Source: Chloroflexota bacterium
GTDB taxonomy: Bacteria; Chloroflexota; Limnocylindria; Limnocylindrales; CSP1-4
DNA length: 64,000 nt
Reading direction: 5' to 3'
Assembly: GCA_947475545.1 (NCBI GenBank)
Contig: CANJLL010000005.1
Span: 124,001-188,000 of the forward strand
Shown here in pieces: positions 8,553-16,920 of the stretch (position 1 is the first letter of the stretch; each line of letters starts with the position of its first letter). The position numbers were made by a program, and so were the translations under genes. Under the pieces are notes generated by a model. It saw only the letters and a program-made list of their open reading frames with translations. It was not told the origin of the DNA and did no database searches.

Positions 8553-8998
8553 AGTACCGCACCACCCTCATGCAGTTCGGACCGAACAACACCGGCGTCC
8601 CCGTGCCCGAAGAGGTGCTGGCCAGCTTCGGCCGTGGCCGGCGCGTCAAGGTGCGGGCGACCGTCAACGGCTACACCTACCGCACCTCCGCGGCGCCGTA
8701 TGACGGGCTGATCCTCATGCCGTTCAACGCGGAGCACCGGGAAGCTACCGGCCTGCGCGGCGGCGAGGAGATCGAGGTGGAGCTGGTCGCGGATGACGAA
8801 CCGCGCAGCGTGGAGGTGCCTGACGACCTGGCAGCCGCGCTGGCAGGGGAGCCGGAGGCACAGGCGTTCTTCGACGGCCTGTCCTACACCCACCGGCGCT
8901 CGTTCACGCTCTGGATCGAATCGGCCAGGAAGGCCGAGACGCGCACGGCGCGCGTCGAGAAGGCGGTCATCCAGCTCCGGGAGCGCCAGACCCGCTGA
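8549..8998 (+). CDS. YdeI/OmpD-associated family protein with DUF1905 domain
   Basis: A 149-aa protein with an N-terminal beta-barrel DUF1905 region (MQFGPNNTGVPVPEEVLASF, then RVKVRATVNGYTYRTS). A C-terminal YdeI-like helical region follows (FFDGLSYTHRRSFTLWIESA, ending in RKAETRTARVEKAV). YdeI proteins are linked to antimicrobial-peptide resistance in enterobacteria, but the mechanism is not settled. ATG 8549 overlaps the preceding stop by 4 nt and its own stop overlaps the GNAT gene by one base, so it is the middle gene of a coupled operon. Confidence 0.82.
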   Translation: MKYRTTLMQFGPNNTGVPVPEEVLASFGRGRRVKVRATVNGYTYRTSAAPYDGLILMPFNAEHREATGLRGGEEIEVELVADDEPRSVEVPDDLAAALAGEPEAQAFFDGLSYTHRRSFTLWIESARKAETRTARVEKAVIQLRERQTR

Positions 8999-9561
8999 TG
9001 ATGCCGGATTTGGAGCGCCCCATCCCTGTCCTCCGCCTGGCCACCGAGGCCGACGGGGAGACGATCGACGCCCTGATGAAGGCTTCGACCCGCGAGCTCT
9101 TCCCCGCGTTCTACGACGCCCGCCAGACCGCGTCGGCCGTCGTCCACATCGCCCACCTCGATCACCTCCTGGTCGCGGACCGGACGTACTTCGTCGTGGA
9201 TGCCGGCGGCGAGGTGGTGGCGTGCGGCGGCTGGAGCCGACGCGACAAGCTCTTCAGCGGGGCAGCCGACCAGGAGGGCAAGGCCCGGCTCCTGGACCCG
9301 GCCACGGAGGCCGCCCGTGTCCGCGCGATGTTCGTCCGCTCGGACTGGACGCGGCGGGGGCTGGGCACCCGGATCCTGGATGCGTGCGAGGCGGCCGCCC
9401 GGGCCGAGGGCTTCACGAGCCTGTCGCTCATGGCGACGCTCCCCGGCTACCAGCTCTACGCCCGCTACGGCTACCACGAGGTGGAGCGGGTCCTCAACGC
9501 GATGCCCGACGGCATCGAGCTGGAGCTGGTGCGCATGGACAAGCCAATCACGCGCGCCTGA
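8998..9561 (+). CDS. GNAT-family N-acetyltransferase
   Basis: A 187-aa acetyl-CoA-dependent acyltransferase. The motif A pyrophosphate loop is seen as MFVRSDWTRRGLGT (RRGLGT at residues 119-124), followed by the helix RILDACEAAARAEGF and the motif B end YQLYARYGYHEVERV. The N-terminus matches the usual beta-strand start (IPVLRLATEADGETI). ATG 8998 overlaps the preceding TGA by one base; ATG 9001 is an equally possible start. Substrate unknown; the operon context (DsbA-like, YdeI) hints at a stress or resistance role. Confidence 0.88.
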   Translation: MMPDLERPIPVLRLATEADGETIDALMKASTRELFPAFYDARQTASAVVHIAHLDHLLVADRTYFVVDAGGEVVACGGWSRRDKLFSGAADQEGKARLLDPATEAARVRAMFVRSDWTRRGLGTRILDACEAAARAEGFTSLSLMATLPGYQLYARYGYHEVERVLNAMPDGIELELVRMDKPITRA

Positions 9562-9634
9562 CGTCGATCGCGCCACACGCAAACCATCCGAACCGTCCCG
9601 TCAGCGCCCCCCAAGCCAGCACCCGGAGGACGCC

Positions 9635-11188
9635 GTGGATCCACGCAAGGCACGCCGCATCGCGGCCATCGCGCTCGTGGCCGGGGTGGTCGCGGATCTC
9701 CTGTACGACCGAATCGGCATGGGGATCAACGTCCCGCTGGGCGTCGCCGGCGGGCTGATCGTGGTCTGGCTGGTCCGGCCAGGACGGCTCATTGACCGGC
9801 TGGACTGGTGGATTCCGGTCGTGGCGATGCTCGCGGCGGCGGGGCTCGCGATCCGGGCAGACGCGCCAGTGGTGCTGGTGGACTCGGCGCTGGCGGCGGC
9901 CGGGCTGGTCGCCTGGGCGCTGGCCGTCTCCGTCGGAGGGCTGACGCACCGGAGCGCGGCCGTGGTCATGGCCCTGGGGGCGGAGGCGTGGGTCATCATC
10001 GGGCTGGGCGCGGCCGTGGTGCTGGATCGTGCCGCCCGGCAGCCACCCGATGCATCGGGGGCGGCGTCGTGGCGGCGCGCGCTCCCCGTGGTCCGAGGGC
10101 TCCTGATCGCCGTGCCGGTGCTGGCCATCTTCGCCGGCCTGCTGGGCTCGGCGGACGCGGCCTTCGCCGGCATCATCGATGGGCTCCTCTCGCTCGGGAT
10201 CAACGTGGACGAGGTGGTTCGCCGGGGCATCGTCGTCGCCATCGTGGCGTGGCCGACCGCGGGCGGGCTGGCGGTGGCGGCCGGCGCCTTCCCGTCGGTG
10301 TTCACGTCGCTGGTCCGGGCCCTGGTTCCACCGCCCGCCGAGGCGCCACAGGTCGTGCCTGCCGGCTGGGCCGCTCCGGCTCCCGTCCCAGTCCAGGTGC
10401 GACTGCCGGGTGCGGCCTCGACTGAGGCCCTGACCGTCCTCGTGGCCGTCGAGGTCCTGTTTGCCGCATTCGTGGTCGTGCAGGTGGCGTATCTCTTCGG
10501 CGGCTTCGCGACGATGACGCGGGCCGGGCTGACCTACAGCGAGTACGCCCGGGCCGGCTTCTTCCAGCTTGTCGCGGTGGTCGCGGGTGCCGGCCTCCTG
10601 CTGCTCGCCGGGCACGCGCTGGCGGGGCGGGCGAAGGCCTTCCTGCCCGTGGCGGTGGGGCTGGTGGTGCTGACCGGCGTGATCCTCGCCTCGGCCGCAG
10701 TCCGGCTGGGGCTCTACCAGCAGGCCTACGGCTGGTCCGAGCTCCGCTTCTACGTGGCGGCCACGATCGGCTGGCTGGGGATCTGCCTGTTAATCGCGCT
10801 GGTGCTGGTCATTCGGCGCGAGGCCGGCTGGCTGCTCCACGGGGTGGCCGCGGCCGCGATCGCGGTGGCGCTCCTGGTCACGGCGCTTGGGCCGCAGTCG
10901 TTCATCGCCGGGCAGAACGTGGCCCGCGCCCTCGACCCATCGCTGGTGCCGGCGGGCGGGAAGGCAGGCCTGGACGTCGACTACCTCGCCGACCTCGGTG
11001 ATGGCGCGATCCCGGTGCTTGTCGACGCCTTGCCGCGGCTCGCACCGGCCGACCAGGCGAGGCTGCGGGACTTGCTCCAGGCTCGACGTGAGCGGCTGGA
11101 CTCGGAGCTGGCGATCCAGCCGTGGCCGGCCTGGAACCTGGAGCGCGAGCGGGCGCGCGAGGGGCTGCGGGGCCTGCCGGCCTCCTAG
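9635..11188 (+). CDS. DUF4173/DUF4153-like polytopic membrane protein
   Basis: A 517-aa membrane protein with roughly a dozen hydrophobic segments and a soluble C-terminal region of about 100 residues (LADLGDGAIPVLVDALPRLA onward). The block LTYSEYARAGFFQLVAVVAG is the hallmark of DUF4173 proteins; their function is unknown. GTG 9635 is clearly the start: GGAGGA lies 4 nt upstream, and there is no ATG at the family N-terminus. It stands alone between the GNAT operon and the convergent redoxin gene. Confidence 0.82.
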   Translation: MDPRKARRIAAIALVAGVVADLLYDRIGMGINVPLGVAGGLIVVWLVRPGRLIDRLDWWIPVVAMLAAAGLAIRADAPVVLVDSALAAAGLVAWALAVSVGGLTHRSAAVVMALGAEAWVIIGLGAAVVLDRAARQPPDASGAASWRRALPVVRGLLIAVPVLAIFAGLLGSADAAFAGIIDGLLSLGINVDEVVRRGIVVAIVAWPTAGGLAVAAGAFPSVFTSLVRALVPPPAEAPQVVPAGWAAPAPVPVQVRLPGAASTEALTVLVAVEVLFAAFVVVQVAYLFGGFATMTRAGLTYSEYARAGFFQLVAVVAGAGLLLLAGHALAGRAKAFLPVAVGLVVLTGVILASAAVRLGLYQQAYGWSELRFYVAATIGWLGICLLIALVLVIRREAGWLLHGVAAAAIAVALLVTALGPQSFIAGQNVARALDPSLVPAGGKAGLDVDYLADLGDGAIPVLVDALPRLAPADQARLRDLLQARRERLDSELAIQPWPAWNLERERAREGLRGLPAS

Positions 11189-11291
11189 CTGGCGGGTCGC
11201 CTCGAGCGGTCAAGCATTCGGGCCTCGCGCAGTCTGTCCGCGCCGCGCTCCTCGCCAACGCCGAACGCCACGCGGCCTGACCCACGGACGC

Positions 11292-12227
11292 TTACCCGTC
11301 GAGGCGGAGCGAGGCCCGGGCATCGTGCAACCCGATGGCGTCGGCGACGGTGACCGGGTCGGGGAGGTGACCGGCCTCCGGGCCGGCGCACATCCGGAGC
11401 ACCGACCCGGATTCGTCGATCAGCAGCAGGGCCACCCCGTCGGCGGCAAACCGGACCAGGGAGCCCGGCGTCCCCGGCGCGGACGTCAGCCGGTCCAGCG
11501 TTGTCCGCCGCCAGCGCGACGCCGGGTCGGCGAGGACGCGGGCGTCCGCCGGCAGGTCGCGGCGCCATTCGGCCGCCGGGCCCGGATCGTCGGCCACGAC
11601 CACCGCGGCCGTGGCTCCGGCCCCGGCAAACCCCTCGCGGTGGGCCAGCAGGCGTTTGGCGTAGCCCAGGCACGGAAGGCAGCCGCCGCCATGAGCGAGG
11701 AGCACGATGGCGAGGTGGCCCGCCGGGCCGGTTGCCCAGTGGGACGGCACACCCGGTCCCGAGCCGGCGGGGGTCGCCTCCCCGTCGGCGGACACGCTGA
11801 CGAGTCCCCCTGGGGTGATCGACCAGGCGCGATCGGTATTGGCGTCGGGGGACTGGGCGGCGCCGATGTCGTCGTCCCCGCCCAGGTCGGAGTCAGCCGA
11901 CATCGGCATCGACAGACTGGGTCGCTCGATCGGCAGCCCGGGCCAGGTAAGGCGCGCCAGCCGGTCTACCGTGGCCAGGTCTGGTTCGGCCGCGACCTCC
12001 TCCTCGACGCCCACCACGACGGTGGGGGTGATCCGGTTCCCGCCGTGCAGGCCTCGGACGTAGGCGTCAGCGGCGGGGTCTTCCTCCGGGTCCACGTAGA
12101 CGAACGGGACGTTGAGCGCCTGCAGCCGGGCCCGCGTGATCGCGGTGTCCTCGCACCATGGCACGCCGAAGACGGTGAGGCGGGGCAGTCGGTCCGCGTC
12201 GAGGGGGTCGCTGGGACGCTGGTGCAC
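11292..12227 (-). CDS. Two-domain redoxin: glutaredoxin-like plus thioredoxin-fold domain
   Basis: A 311-aa protein with two thiol-active regions. Residues 16-95 form a glutaredoxin-like domain in which the usual CxxC reads C25-E-D-T28 (GVPWCEDT), followed by the RITPTVVVG cis-proline loop, so it would act as a monothiol. After a linker of about 70 residues, a second domain (AIVLLAHGGGCLPCLGYAKR) holds C183-L-P-C186, as in AhpC/TSA-type redoxins. GTG 12227 has CAGGAGC upstream; longer readings would overlap the CNB gene at 12283. Probably a disulfide or bacilli/mycothiol-type relay protein, inferred from motifs. Confidence 0.75.
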   Translation of the reverse strand: MHQRPSDPLDADRLPRLTVFGVPWCEDTAITRARLQALNVPFVYVDPEEDPAADAYVRGLHGGNRITPTVVVGVEEEVAAEPDLATVDRLARLTWPGLPIERPSLSMPMSADSDLGGDDDIGAAQSPDANTDRAWSITPGGLVSVSADGEATPAGSGPGVPSHWATGPAGHLAIVLLAHGGGCLPCLGYAKRLLAHREGFAGAGATAAVVVADDPGPAAEWRRDLPADARVLADPASRWRRTTLDRLTSAPGTPGSLVRFAADGVALLLIDESGSVLRMCAGPEAGHLPDPVTVADAIGLHDARASLRLDG

Positions 12228-12282
12228 GGCGGGCTCCTGGGCTTGCTGCGGGACTGCTGGGCCGCGCGGGCTGAGCCGAGAT

Positions 12283-12699
12283 CTAGGTCGTGGCCTCGCC
12301 GTCGAGCCGGCGAAGGTAGGTGCCCACCGCCTCCAGGACCGCGCCACGGATCTGGGGCGACGCGGCAACCAACTCGTGGAATCGCTGGTGCTGCATCGTC
12401 AGGAGCAACGTCTCCGTCTCGGCGATGGCCGACGCCGTCCGCGGGCCGCCGTCGAGGAGGGCGATCTCACCGAAGAACGCGCCCGGGCCCAGCATGTTGA
12501 CGGTCCTGCCGCCGCGCTCCACGCGCACGCTGCCGCTCACGAGGATGAAGAACCATGTCTCGACTCGTCCCTCGTGGGTGATCGCGGTCCCGGGCAGGAC
12601 CTGGATCTCCTCGATGGCGCCGTCGATGGCAGCCAGCCCCTCGTCGTCGATGCCGGCGAAGAGCGGCACCTGGCGGAGCAGGTCGAGCCGGGAGTGCAT
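12283..12699 (-). CDS. Cyclic nucleotide-binding domain protein
   Basis: A 138-aa single-domain protein of the CRP/cNMP-binding fold. The beta-barrel ends in the phosphate-binding cassette GAFFGEIALLDGGPRTASAI, in which FGE, LL and RTA are the ligand-contact positions. No DNA-binding helix-turn-helix follows, so it is a sensor subunit rather than a transcription factor. ATG 12699 is preceded by GGAGG with a 9-nt spacer. It is followed on the same strand by the redoxin gene, 55 nt away, and may be co-transcribed with it. Regulatory partner unknown. Confidence 0.85.
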   Translation of the reverse strand: MHSRLDLLRQVPLFAGIDDEGLAAIDGAIEEIQVLPGTAITHEGRVETWFFILVSGSVRVERGGRTVNMLGPGAFFGEIALLDGGPRTASAIAETETLLLTMQHQRFHELVAASPQIRGAVLEAVGTYLRRLDGEATT

Positions 12700-12852
12700 G
12701 AAGGGGATCCTCCGAAGGTGCGCCCGGTCGGCCCAGGCTCAGGCCAGAGGATAGGGCCCTCCCTGTCTTCGCGCGGCGTTCAGGCCGCCAGCGCCTGGTG
12801 AACTGTCGCTGGCTTGGTCGGCGTCGCCGGCGCGGCAACGGCGGTCTGAGGG

Positions 12853-12870
12853 TAGGATGGCGGCCTGATG
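12853..12870 (+). promoter_or_regulatory. -10 box TAGGAT 9 nt before ATG 12868
   Basis: TAGGAT (12853-12858) lies 9 nt upstream of ATG 12868. The predicted transcript would have a leader of only 2-3 nt, and no ribosome-binding site is visible. Confidence 0.4.
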
Positions 12871-13767
12871 AGCGGCCTTGATCACATCCCGAATGGCGTC
12901 CGGGGCGCCCACCCGGTGCCAGCAACCACCGCCTCCGACTCGGCCGGCCAGGCAGCCGCGGCCGCGGTCGAGCAGCCGGTCTTGGCCAATCCCCAGCGGA
13001 TGCCGTCCATCTACCTTGGGCATGGCGCGCCGCCGCTCCTCGAGGACCCGCTCTGGATGGGCGAGCTGGGCGGTTGGGCCGCATCCATGCCGCGACCCAG
13101 CCAGATCCTGATCGTCAGCGCCCACTGGCAGACCGCTCCGATGGCGCTGTCGGCCACCCGTCCGGTCCCGCTGGTCTACGACTTCTACGGCTTCCCGCAG
13201 CACTACTACGAGATGACGTACGACGCGCCTGGCGCTCCCGACCTGGCCGCCTCCATCAAGGGGCTGATGCCAGCCACCGAGCCGGTGATGGAGCGCGAGC
13301 CCCGCGGCCTGGACCACGGGGCGTGGGTGCCGCTCAAGGCGATGTACCCGGATGCGGACATCCCGGTGCTCCAGATGTCGATGCCCGACCTGGATCCCGA
13401 GCATCTGTTCGAGGTGGGACGCCGGCTGGCCCCGCTCCGCGACGAGGGCGTGCTGATCGTGGGCAGCGGCTTCATGACGCACGGGCTGCCGTACGTCCAC
13501 GAGTACATGATGGGCCGGCCGGGCGCGCCGCAGTGGTCACGCGACTTCGACGCGTGGGTCACGGAGGCGCTCAATCGCGGGGACCTTGACTCGCTCTTTG
13601 CCTTCCGCGAGAAGGCACCGGGGATGCCCTACGCGCATCCCACCGTGGAGCATTTCGCGCCGCTCTTCGTGACGCTGGGCGCGGCGGCCAAGGCGGATGA
13701 GCGACCGGACTACGCGATCGAGGGCTTCTTCTACGGCCTGTCGAAGCGGAGCTTCCAGGCCCACTGA
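12868..13767 (+). CDS. DODA-type extradiol dioxygenase (class III, LigB/YgiD family)
   Basis: A 299-aa non-heme metal enzyme that opens aromatic catechol rings (4,5-DOPA dioxygenase type). Key blocks are IYLGHGAP (His52), LIVSAHW (His86), GLDHGAWVPL (His150) and HPTVEHFAPLF (His257, His262); these supply the metal ligands and catalytic histidine. The first 44 residues are an Ala-rich extension not seen in YgiD, so ATG 13000 (MPSIYLG) is an alternative start; ATG 12868 fits a -10 box nearby. It faces the CNB gene and is convergent with pntA. Substrate unproven. Confidence 0.88.
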   Translation: MSGLDHIPNGVRGAHPVPATTASDSAGQAAAAAVEQPVLANPQRMPSIYLGHGAPPLLEDPLWMGELGGWAASMPRPSQILIVSAHWQTAPMALSATRPVPLVYDFYGFPQHYYEMTYDAPGAPDLAASIKGLMPATEPVMEREPRGLDHGAWVPLKAMYPDADIPVLQMSMPDLDPEHLFEVGRRLAPLRDEGVLIVGSGFMTHGLPYVHEYMMGRPGAPQWSRDFDAWVTEALNRGDLDSLFAFREKAPGMPYAHPTVEHFAPLFVTLGAAAKADERPDYAIEGFFYGLSKRSFQAH

Positions 13768-13791
13768 GGCGGGGCAGCCCTGCCGATGGAG

Positions 13792-14958
13792 CTAGGCGCC
13801 TGCCGCCACGGCCGCCGGCGGTGTGAGCAGCTTCCGGACCGATTCCGAGCGGATCTCCCCACTCAGCGTGATGACCACCGGGTTGGCGATGTCGTCCGCC
13901 GTGTCCAGGTTCAGCGCGCCGTCCTTCACCAGGTGGAGGAGGAGTGACGACAGGTTGCGCGCGTAGAACGCGGATGACCCAATCGGCATGCTGGCGGGCA
14001 GGTTCTCCGGCGCCAGGATGGTCACGAGGTTGTCGGTGACGATGGTCTCGCCAGCCTCTGAGGCCTCGCAGTTGCCGCCCAGCGCCGATGCGGCCATGTC
14101 CACGATCACGGAGCCGGGCCGCATCTTGGCGACCGCCTCCCTGGTGACGAGGACGGGCGGCTTGCGGCCGGGGACCTGGGCCGTGGTGATGACGATGTCC
14201 ATGGCGCCGATGACCTCGTTGAGCTCCGCCTGCTGCGAGGCACGCTCCTCACCGGTCAGCTCGCGGGCATAGCCCCCAGAGCCGGTGGCGTCGATCTGCG
14301 TCTTGAGCGTCACGAACTGCGCGCCCAGCGACTGGGCCTGCTCGCGCGTCTCCGGGCGGACGTCATAGGCCCGGACTACCGCACCCAGGCGCCGTGCCGT
14401 GCCAATGGCCTGGAGCCCGGCCACGCCGATGCCCAGGACCAGCACGTTCGCGGGCTTGGCCGTCCCCGCCGCCGTGGTCAGCAGCGGGAAGTAGCGGCCG
14501 AACGCGTTGGCCGCCTGGAGCACGGCCTTGTAGCCGCCGACATTGGCCTGCGACGACAGCGCGTCCATTGACTGCGCACGCGAGAGCATCCGCGGGATGG
14601 CGTCCAGGCTGATCGCCGTCACGCCCTGCGCCGCGAGGGTGGCCATCAGCCCCGGATCCAGCAGCGGCTGGAGCAGGCCCATGACCGCCTGGCCGGAGCG
14701 CAACCGCGCCGCCTCCTCCGGGTTGGGCTTCTGGACCCGGGCGATCAGGTCCGACTCGGCGTAGAGCGCCTCCGTCGACACGATGCGCCCGCCGGCATCG
14801 GCGAACGCGGAATCAGGGATGAGGGCGCCGAGCCCGGCCCCGGTCTCGACGAGGACCTCGAGGCCCGCGGCGATGAGCTTGCCGAGTGCGTCGGGCACCA
14901 GCGCGACGCGCCGCTCACCGTGGGCGGTCTCTCGGACGACTCCGATGTTCATCGACAT
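13792..14958 (-). CDS. pntA: Proton-translocating NAD(P) transhydrogenase alpha subunit
   Basis: A 388-aa protein covering domain I of the Re/Si-specific NAD(P)+ transhydrogenase, which binds NAD(H). It begins IGVVRETAHGERRVAL, carries the diagnostic SRAQSMDALSSQANVGGYKA near residue 126 and the Rossmann loop G176-x-G178-x-x-G181, and ends without the membrane helices found in fused PntA. In split systems a PntAB membrane subunit and PntB follow, but neither is in this neighbourhood: downstream is a convergent dioxygenase gene. Alanine dehydrogenase shares the fold but lacks the SRAQ motif. ATG 14958 is used; AGGTG lies just upstream. Confidence 0.88.
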   Translation of the reverse strand: MSMNIGVVRETAHGERRVALVPDALGKLIAAGLEVLVETGAGLGALIPDSAFADAGGRIVSTEALYAESDLIARVQKPNPEEAARLRSGQAVMGLLQPLLDPGLMATLAAQGVTAISLDAIPRMLSRAQSMDALSSQANVGGYKAVLQAANAFGRYFPLLTTAAGTAKPANVLVLGIGVAGLQAIGTARRLGAVVRAYDVRPETREQAQSLGAQFVTLKTQIDATGSGGYARELTGEERASQQAELNEVIGAMDIVITTAQVPGRKPPVLVTREAVAKMRPGSVIVDMAASALGGNCEASEAGETIVTDNLVTILAPENLPASMPIGSSAFYARNLSSLLLHLVKDGALNLDTADDIANPVVITLSGEIRSESVRKLLTPPAAVAAGA

Positions 14959-15135
14959 GTCACCTGTCTGGGCGACGACCGGGGGCGGAGGTGCGGGCGC
15001 TGCGCCTCGCTCGCCCGGCCGTCGGCGCCCGCGGAACGCGAGTTTCGTAACGACGCTGCAAGGATACCCGGCCGGGTCATGTGCTGTCGGGCCGGGTCGG
15101 GTCGCGCTGCCGGGCCGGTTCGCTCGAGCGGCCGA

Positions 15136-15870
15136 TCAGGCCGGCCAGGCCGGCGCGACGGGATCCGGAAGCTTGAGCTCGAGGATCTCCGGCGGCCCGG
15201 ACCGCACGGCCAGCAGGGTCTGGAGGAGCCGCGGCCCATCCTCAACGGGGACCATCCCGGCGAGGCGCAGGTACATGGGGCGGTCGCCGTTGAGCCGGAG
15301 CGTGGGCACCCCGAAGATCTCGTACTCCGAGCGTGCGAGGCGGAAGTCGGCCTGGATGCTGGCCCTGGCGGCGGCGCTCTCGGCCGGATCCGCGATGGCG
15401 GCCCGCAGCCGTCCCTCGGCAACGCCGCTCATCCGGCCCGCCACCTCCACCACGTCGATGTCCGAGATGTCCTTCCCGAAGTCGAACTTGGCCATGTACA
15501 GCGAAAGGCGGAAGTCGCGCGCGACCTGGGCGGGTTCGCTCGCCTCCACGATCGCCATGGCCATGAACGGCAGGAGCGGCCGCTTCTCGGGGATGTCCTT
15601 CCAGTGGCGGTAGTCCAGCGGCTGATCCCAGAGTCGCCAGTCCATCCCGGTGGCATCGCGGTTGACCTGCTCGATGGCAAACAGGTGGTGGCGCACGGTC
15701 ACGTGCTCCGGGCCAAGGTCGTCCAGCCACGCAACGACCCGGTACGAGTACTGGCAGTGGAAGTCGACGAAGGCTTCCACGACGATGGCTGCCCCGGCGG
15801 GGGCCGGATCGGTGGCGGCGGCCAAGGCGGCATGGGTGGCCACGGCGGGCGGGTCCAGTGGGTCAGGCAC
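15136..15870 (-). CDS. DsbA-like thioredoxin-fold protein with CxxS active site
   Basis: A protein of about 244 aa in the DsbA/FrnE superfamily. The active-site motif in AFVDFHCQYSYRVVAW has only one cysteine (residue 39 of this reading; the CxxC position reads C-Q-Y-S), so it cannot form the usual intramolecular disulfide. The cis-proline loop is seen in EYEIFGVPTLRLNG. No signal peptide is evident. The conserved insert LYMAKFDFGKDISDIDVVEV is helical. GTG 15870 is preferred because a -10-like TACCGT ends 6 nt upstream; ATG 15873 is the alternative and adds one residue. Monocistronic, downstream of the operon ending at 15904. Confidence 0.8.
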   Translation of the reverse strand: MPDPLDPPAVATHAALAAATDPAPAGAAIVVEAFVDFHCQYSYRVVAWLDDLGPEHVTVRHHLFAIEQVNRDATGMDWRLWDQPLDYRHWKDIPEKRPLLPFMAMAIVEASEPAQVARDFRLSLYMAKFDFGKDISDIDVVEVAGRMSGVAEGRLRAAIADPAESAAARASIQADFRLARSEYEIFGVPTLRLNGDRPMYLRLAGMVPVEDGPRLLQTLLAVRSGPPEILELKLPDPVAPAWPA

Positions 15871-15903
15871 CATCGGACGGTAGCACGGGCGCGCTGCGCC
15901 TCC

Positions 15904-16134
15904 TTACCCCGGCATCAGGTCCCGCGCCAGCGCGTCGAGCGCGGCGACCGGATCGGCCGCCCGCACCCGGCGCTCATCGCCGGCCGGGCCGATGGCCACG
16001 GCGACCCAGTCGTCGGAGCGCTCCTCCTCGCCGAGGCCGGTGGATGCGCACTGGAGGCTGTTGAGCTGCCAGCCAGGCGGGAGTTGCGCCTGCGCGTCCC
16101 TCCAGGCGCCGGCCAGGTCGAGTTCGCCGTCCAT
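15904..16134 (-). CDS. Small hypothetical protein coupled to CPBP protease
   Basis: A 76-aa acidic protein (MDGELDLAGAWRDAQAQLPP at the start, ending VAALDALARDLMPG). It includes a short beta-rich stretch DDWVAVAIGPAGDERRV. ATG 16134 overlaps the preceding CPBP stop by one base (TGATG), so it is translationally coupled. A longer reading from 16206 would run deep into the CPBP gene. I do not recognise the family. Confidence 0.6.
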   Translation of the reverse strand: MDGELDLAGAWRDAQAQLPPGWQLNSLQCASTGLGEEERSDDWVAVAIGPAGDERRVRAADPVAALDALARDLMPG

Positions 16135-16919
16135 CAGGCCGGGTGGAACGCCGCCGAGGCGAGGACCGCCAGCGTCACGATGTACACGTGCGGCAGGATG
16201 CTCCACAGGATGGATCCCGTCCGCCAGTTGACCCAGCCGTAGACCAGCCCGCCGAAGAGCGTGGAGAGCAGCTCGATCTCGGGCTTGTTCAGGTGGCTGA
16301 ACACGAACGGGAGCTGCGCCACCACCATGCCCAGCGGCCCCATGGTGCGCAGGAGCGTGAACATCAGGAAGCCGCGGAAGATGAACTCGGACGGCACAAG
16401 GTCGATCAGCGAGGTCAGCGCGACGTCGGCCGGCCGCGCGGTGCTGGGCGCGTAGAAGGCGGCAAAGCCCGGGTCCTGCGTGAGCAGCACCACCACCGGC
16501 GTCATCAGCGCGATGCCCACCAGCGACATCCCAAGGCCCCAGCGCCAGTCGCCCAGGCGCAGCCCGTACCGGCCTGGCCGGTCACGGAACACGAAGAGCA
16601 CCACCAGGAGGGGCACCAACCCAAACAGGATCCCGCGCTCCAGCGCCTGGTATCGGATGGCGCCCGCGGCCAGGTTGAGGTCGAGGATGGGCCGCGGGAT
16701 GGCGGTTCGGGAGTAGTCGAACAGCTCGACGAACGTCGCGACGAAGATCGCGGTGGTGGCCCGGAGGGGCAGGTCCAGCCCCATGACGCGCACGGTTCGG
16801 GCGTCCGCTGGCGCGCCCGGGTAGGCCGGCGAGCCCACGAAGGCGGCCCGGAACCGGGCGAGGCGCCCGTGCGGCCTCTCGGCTGGCCCGAATCCCGTGG
16901 CGAAATCGTTGCTCACCAT
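16134..16919 (-). CDS. CPBP-family intramembrane metalloprotease
   Basis: A 261-aa membrane protein of the CAAX-protease/bacteriocin-processing family (Abi, Rce1-like). The signature helices are visible as VPSEFIFRGFLM (Glu178, Arg182), LPFVFSHL (His209) and ILPHVYI (His244). The usual EExxxR reads SExxxR, so the first glutamate is Ser177. The N-terminal 50 residues are cytosolic. It starts one base after the stop of the asparaginase-like gene and is coupled to the 76-aa gene behind it, giving a three-gene operon 18630-15904. Substrate unknown. Confidence 0.85.
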   Translation of the reverse strand: MVSNDFATGFGPAERPHGRLARFRAAFVGSPAYPGAPADARTVRVMGLDLPLRATTAIFVATFVELFDYSRTAIPRPILDLNLAAGAIRYQALERGILFGLVPLLVVLFVFRDRPGRYGLRLGDWRWGLGMSLVGIALMTPVVVLLTQDPGFAAFYAPSTARPADVALTSLIDLVPSEFIFRGFLMFTLLRTMGPLGMVVAQLPFVFSHLNKPEIELLSTLFGGLVYGWVNWRTGSILWSILPHVYIVTLAVLASAAFHPA

Positions 16920-16920
16920 C

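Noticed and set aside
9548..10615. A 355-codon minus-strand frame opposite the DUF4173-like gene.
   Set aside because: His/Arg/Asp-rich low-complexity translation typical of GC-rich antisense; the plus-strand gene has a GGAGGA site and clear membrane helices.
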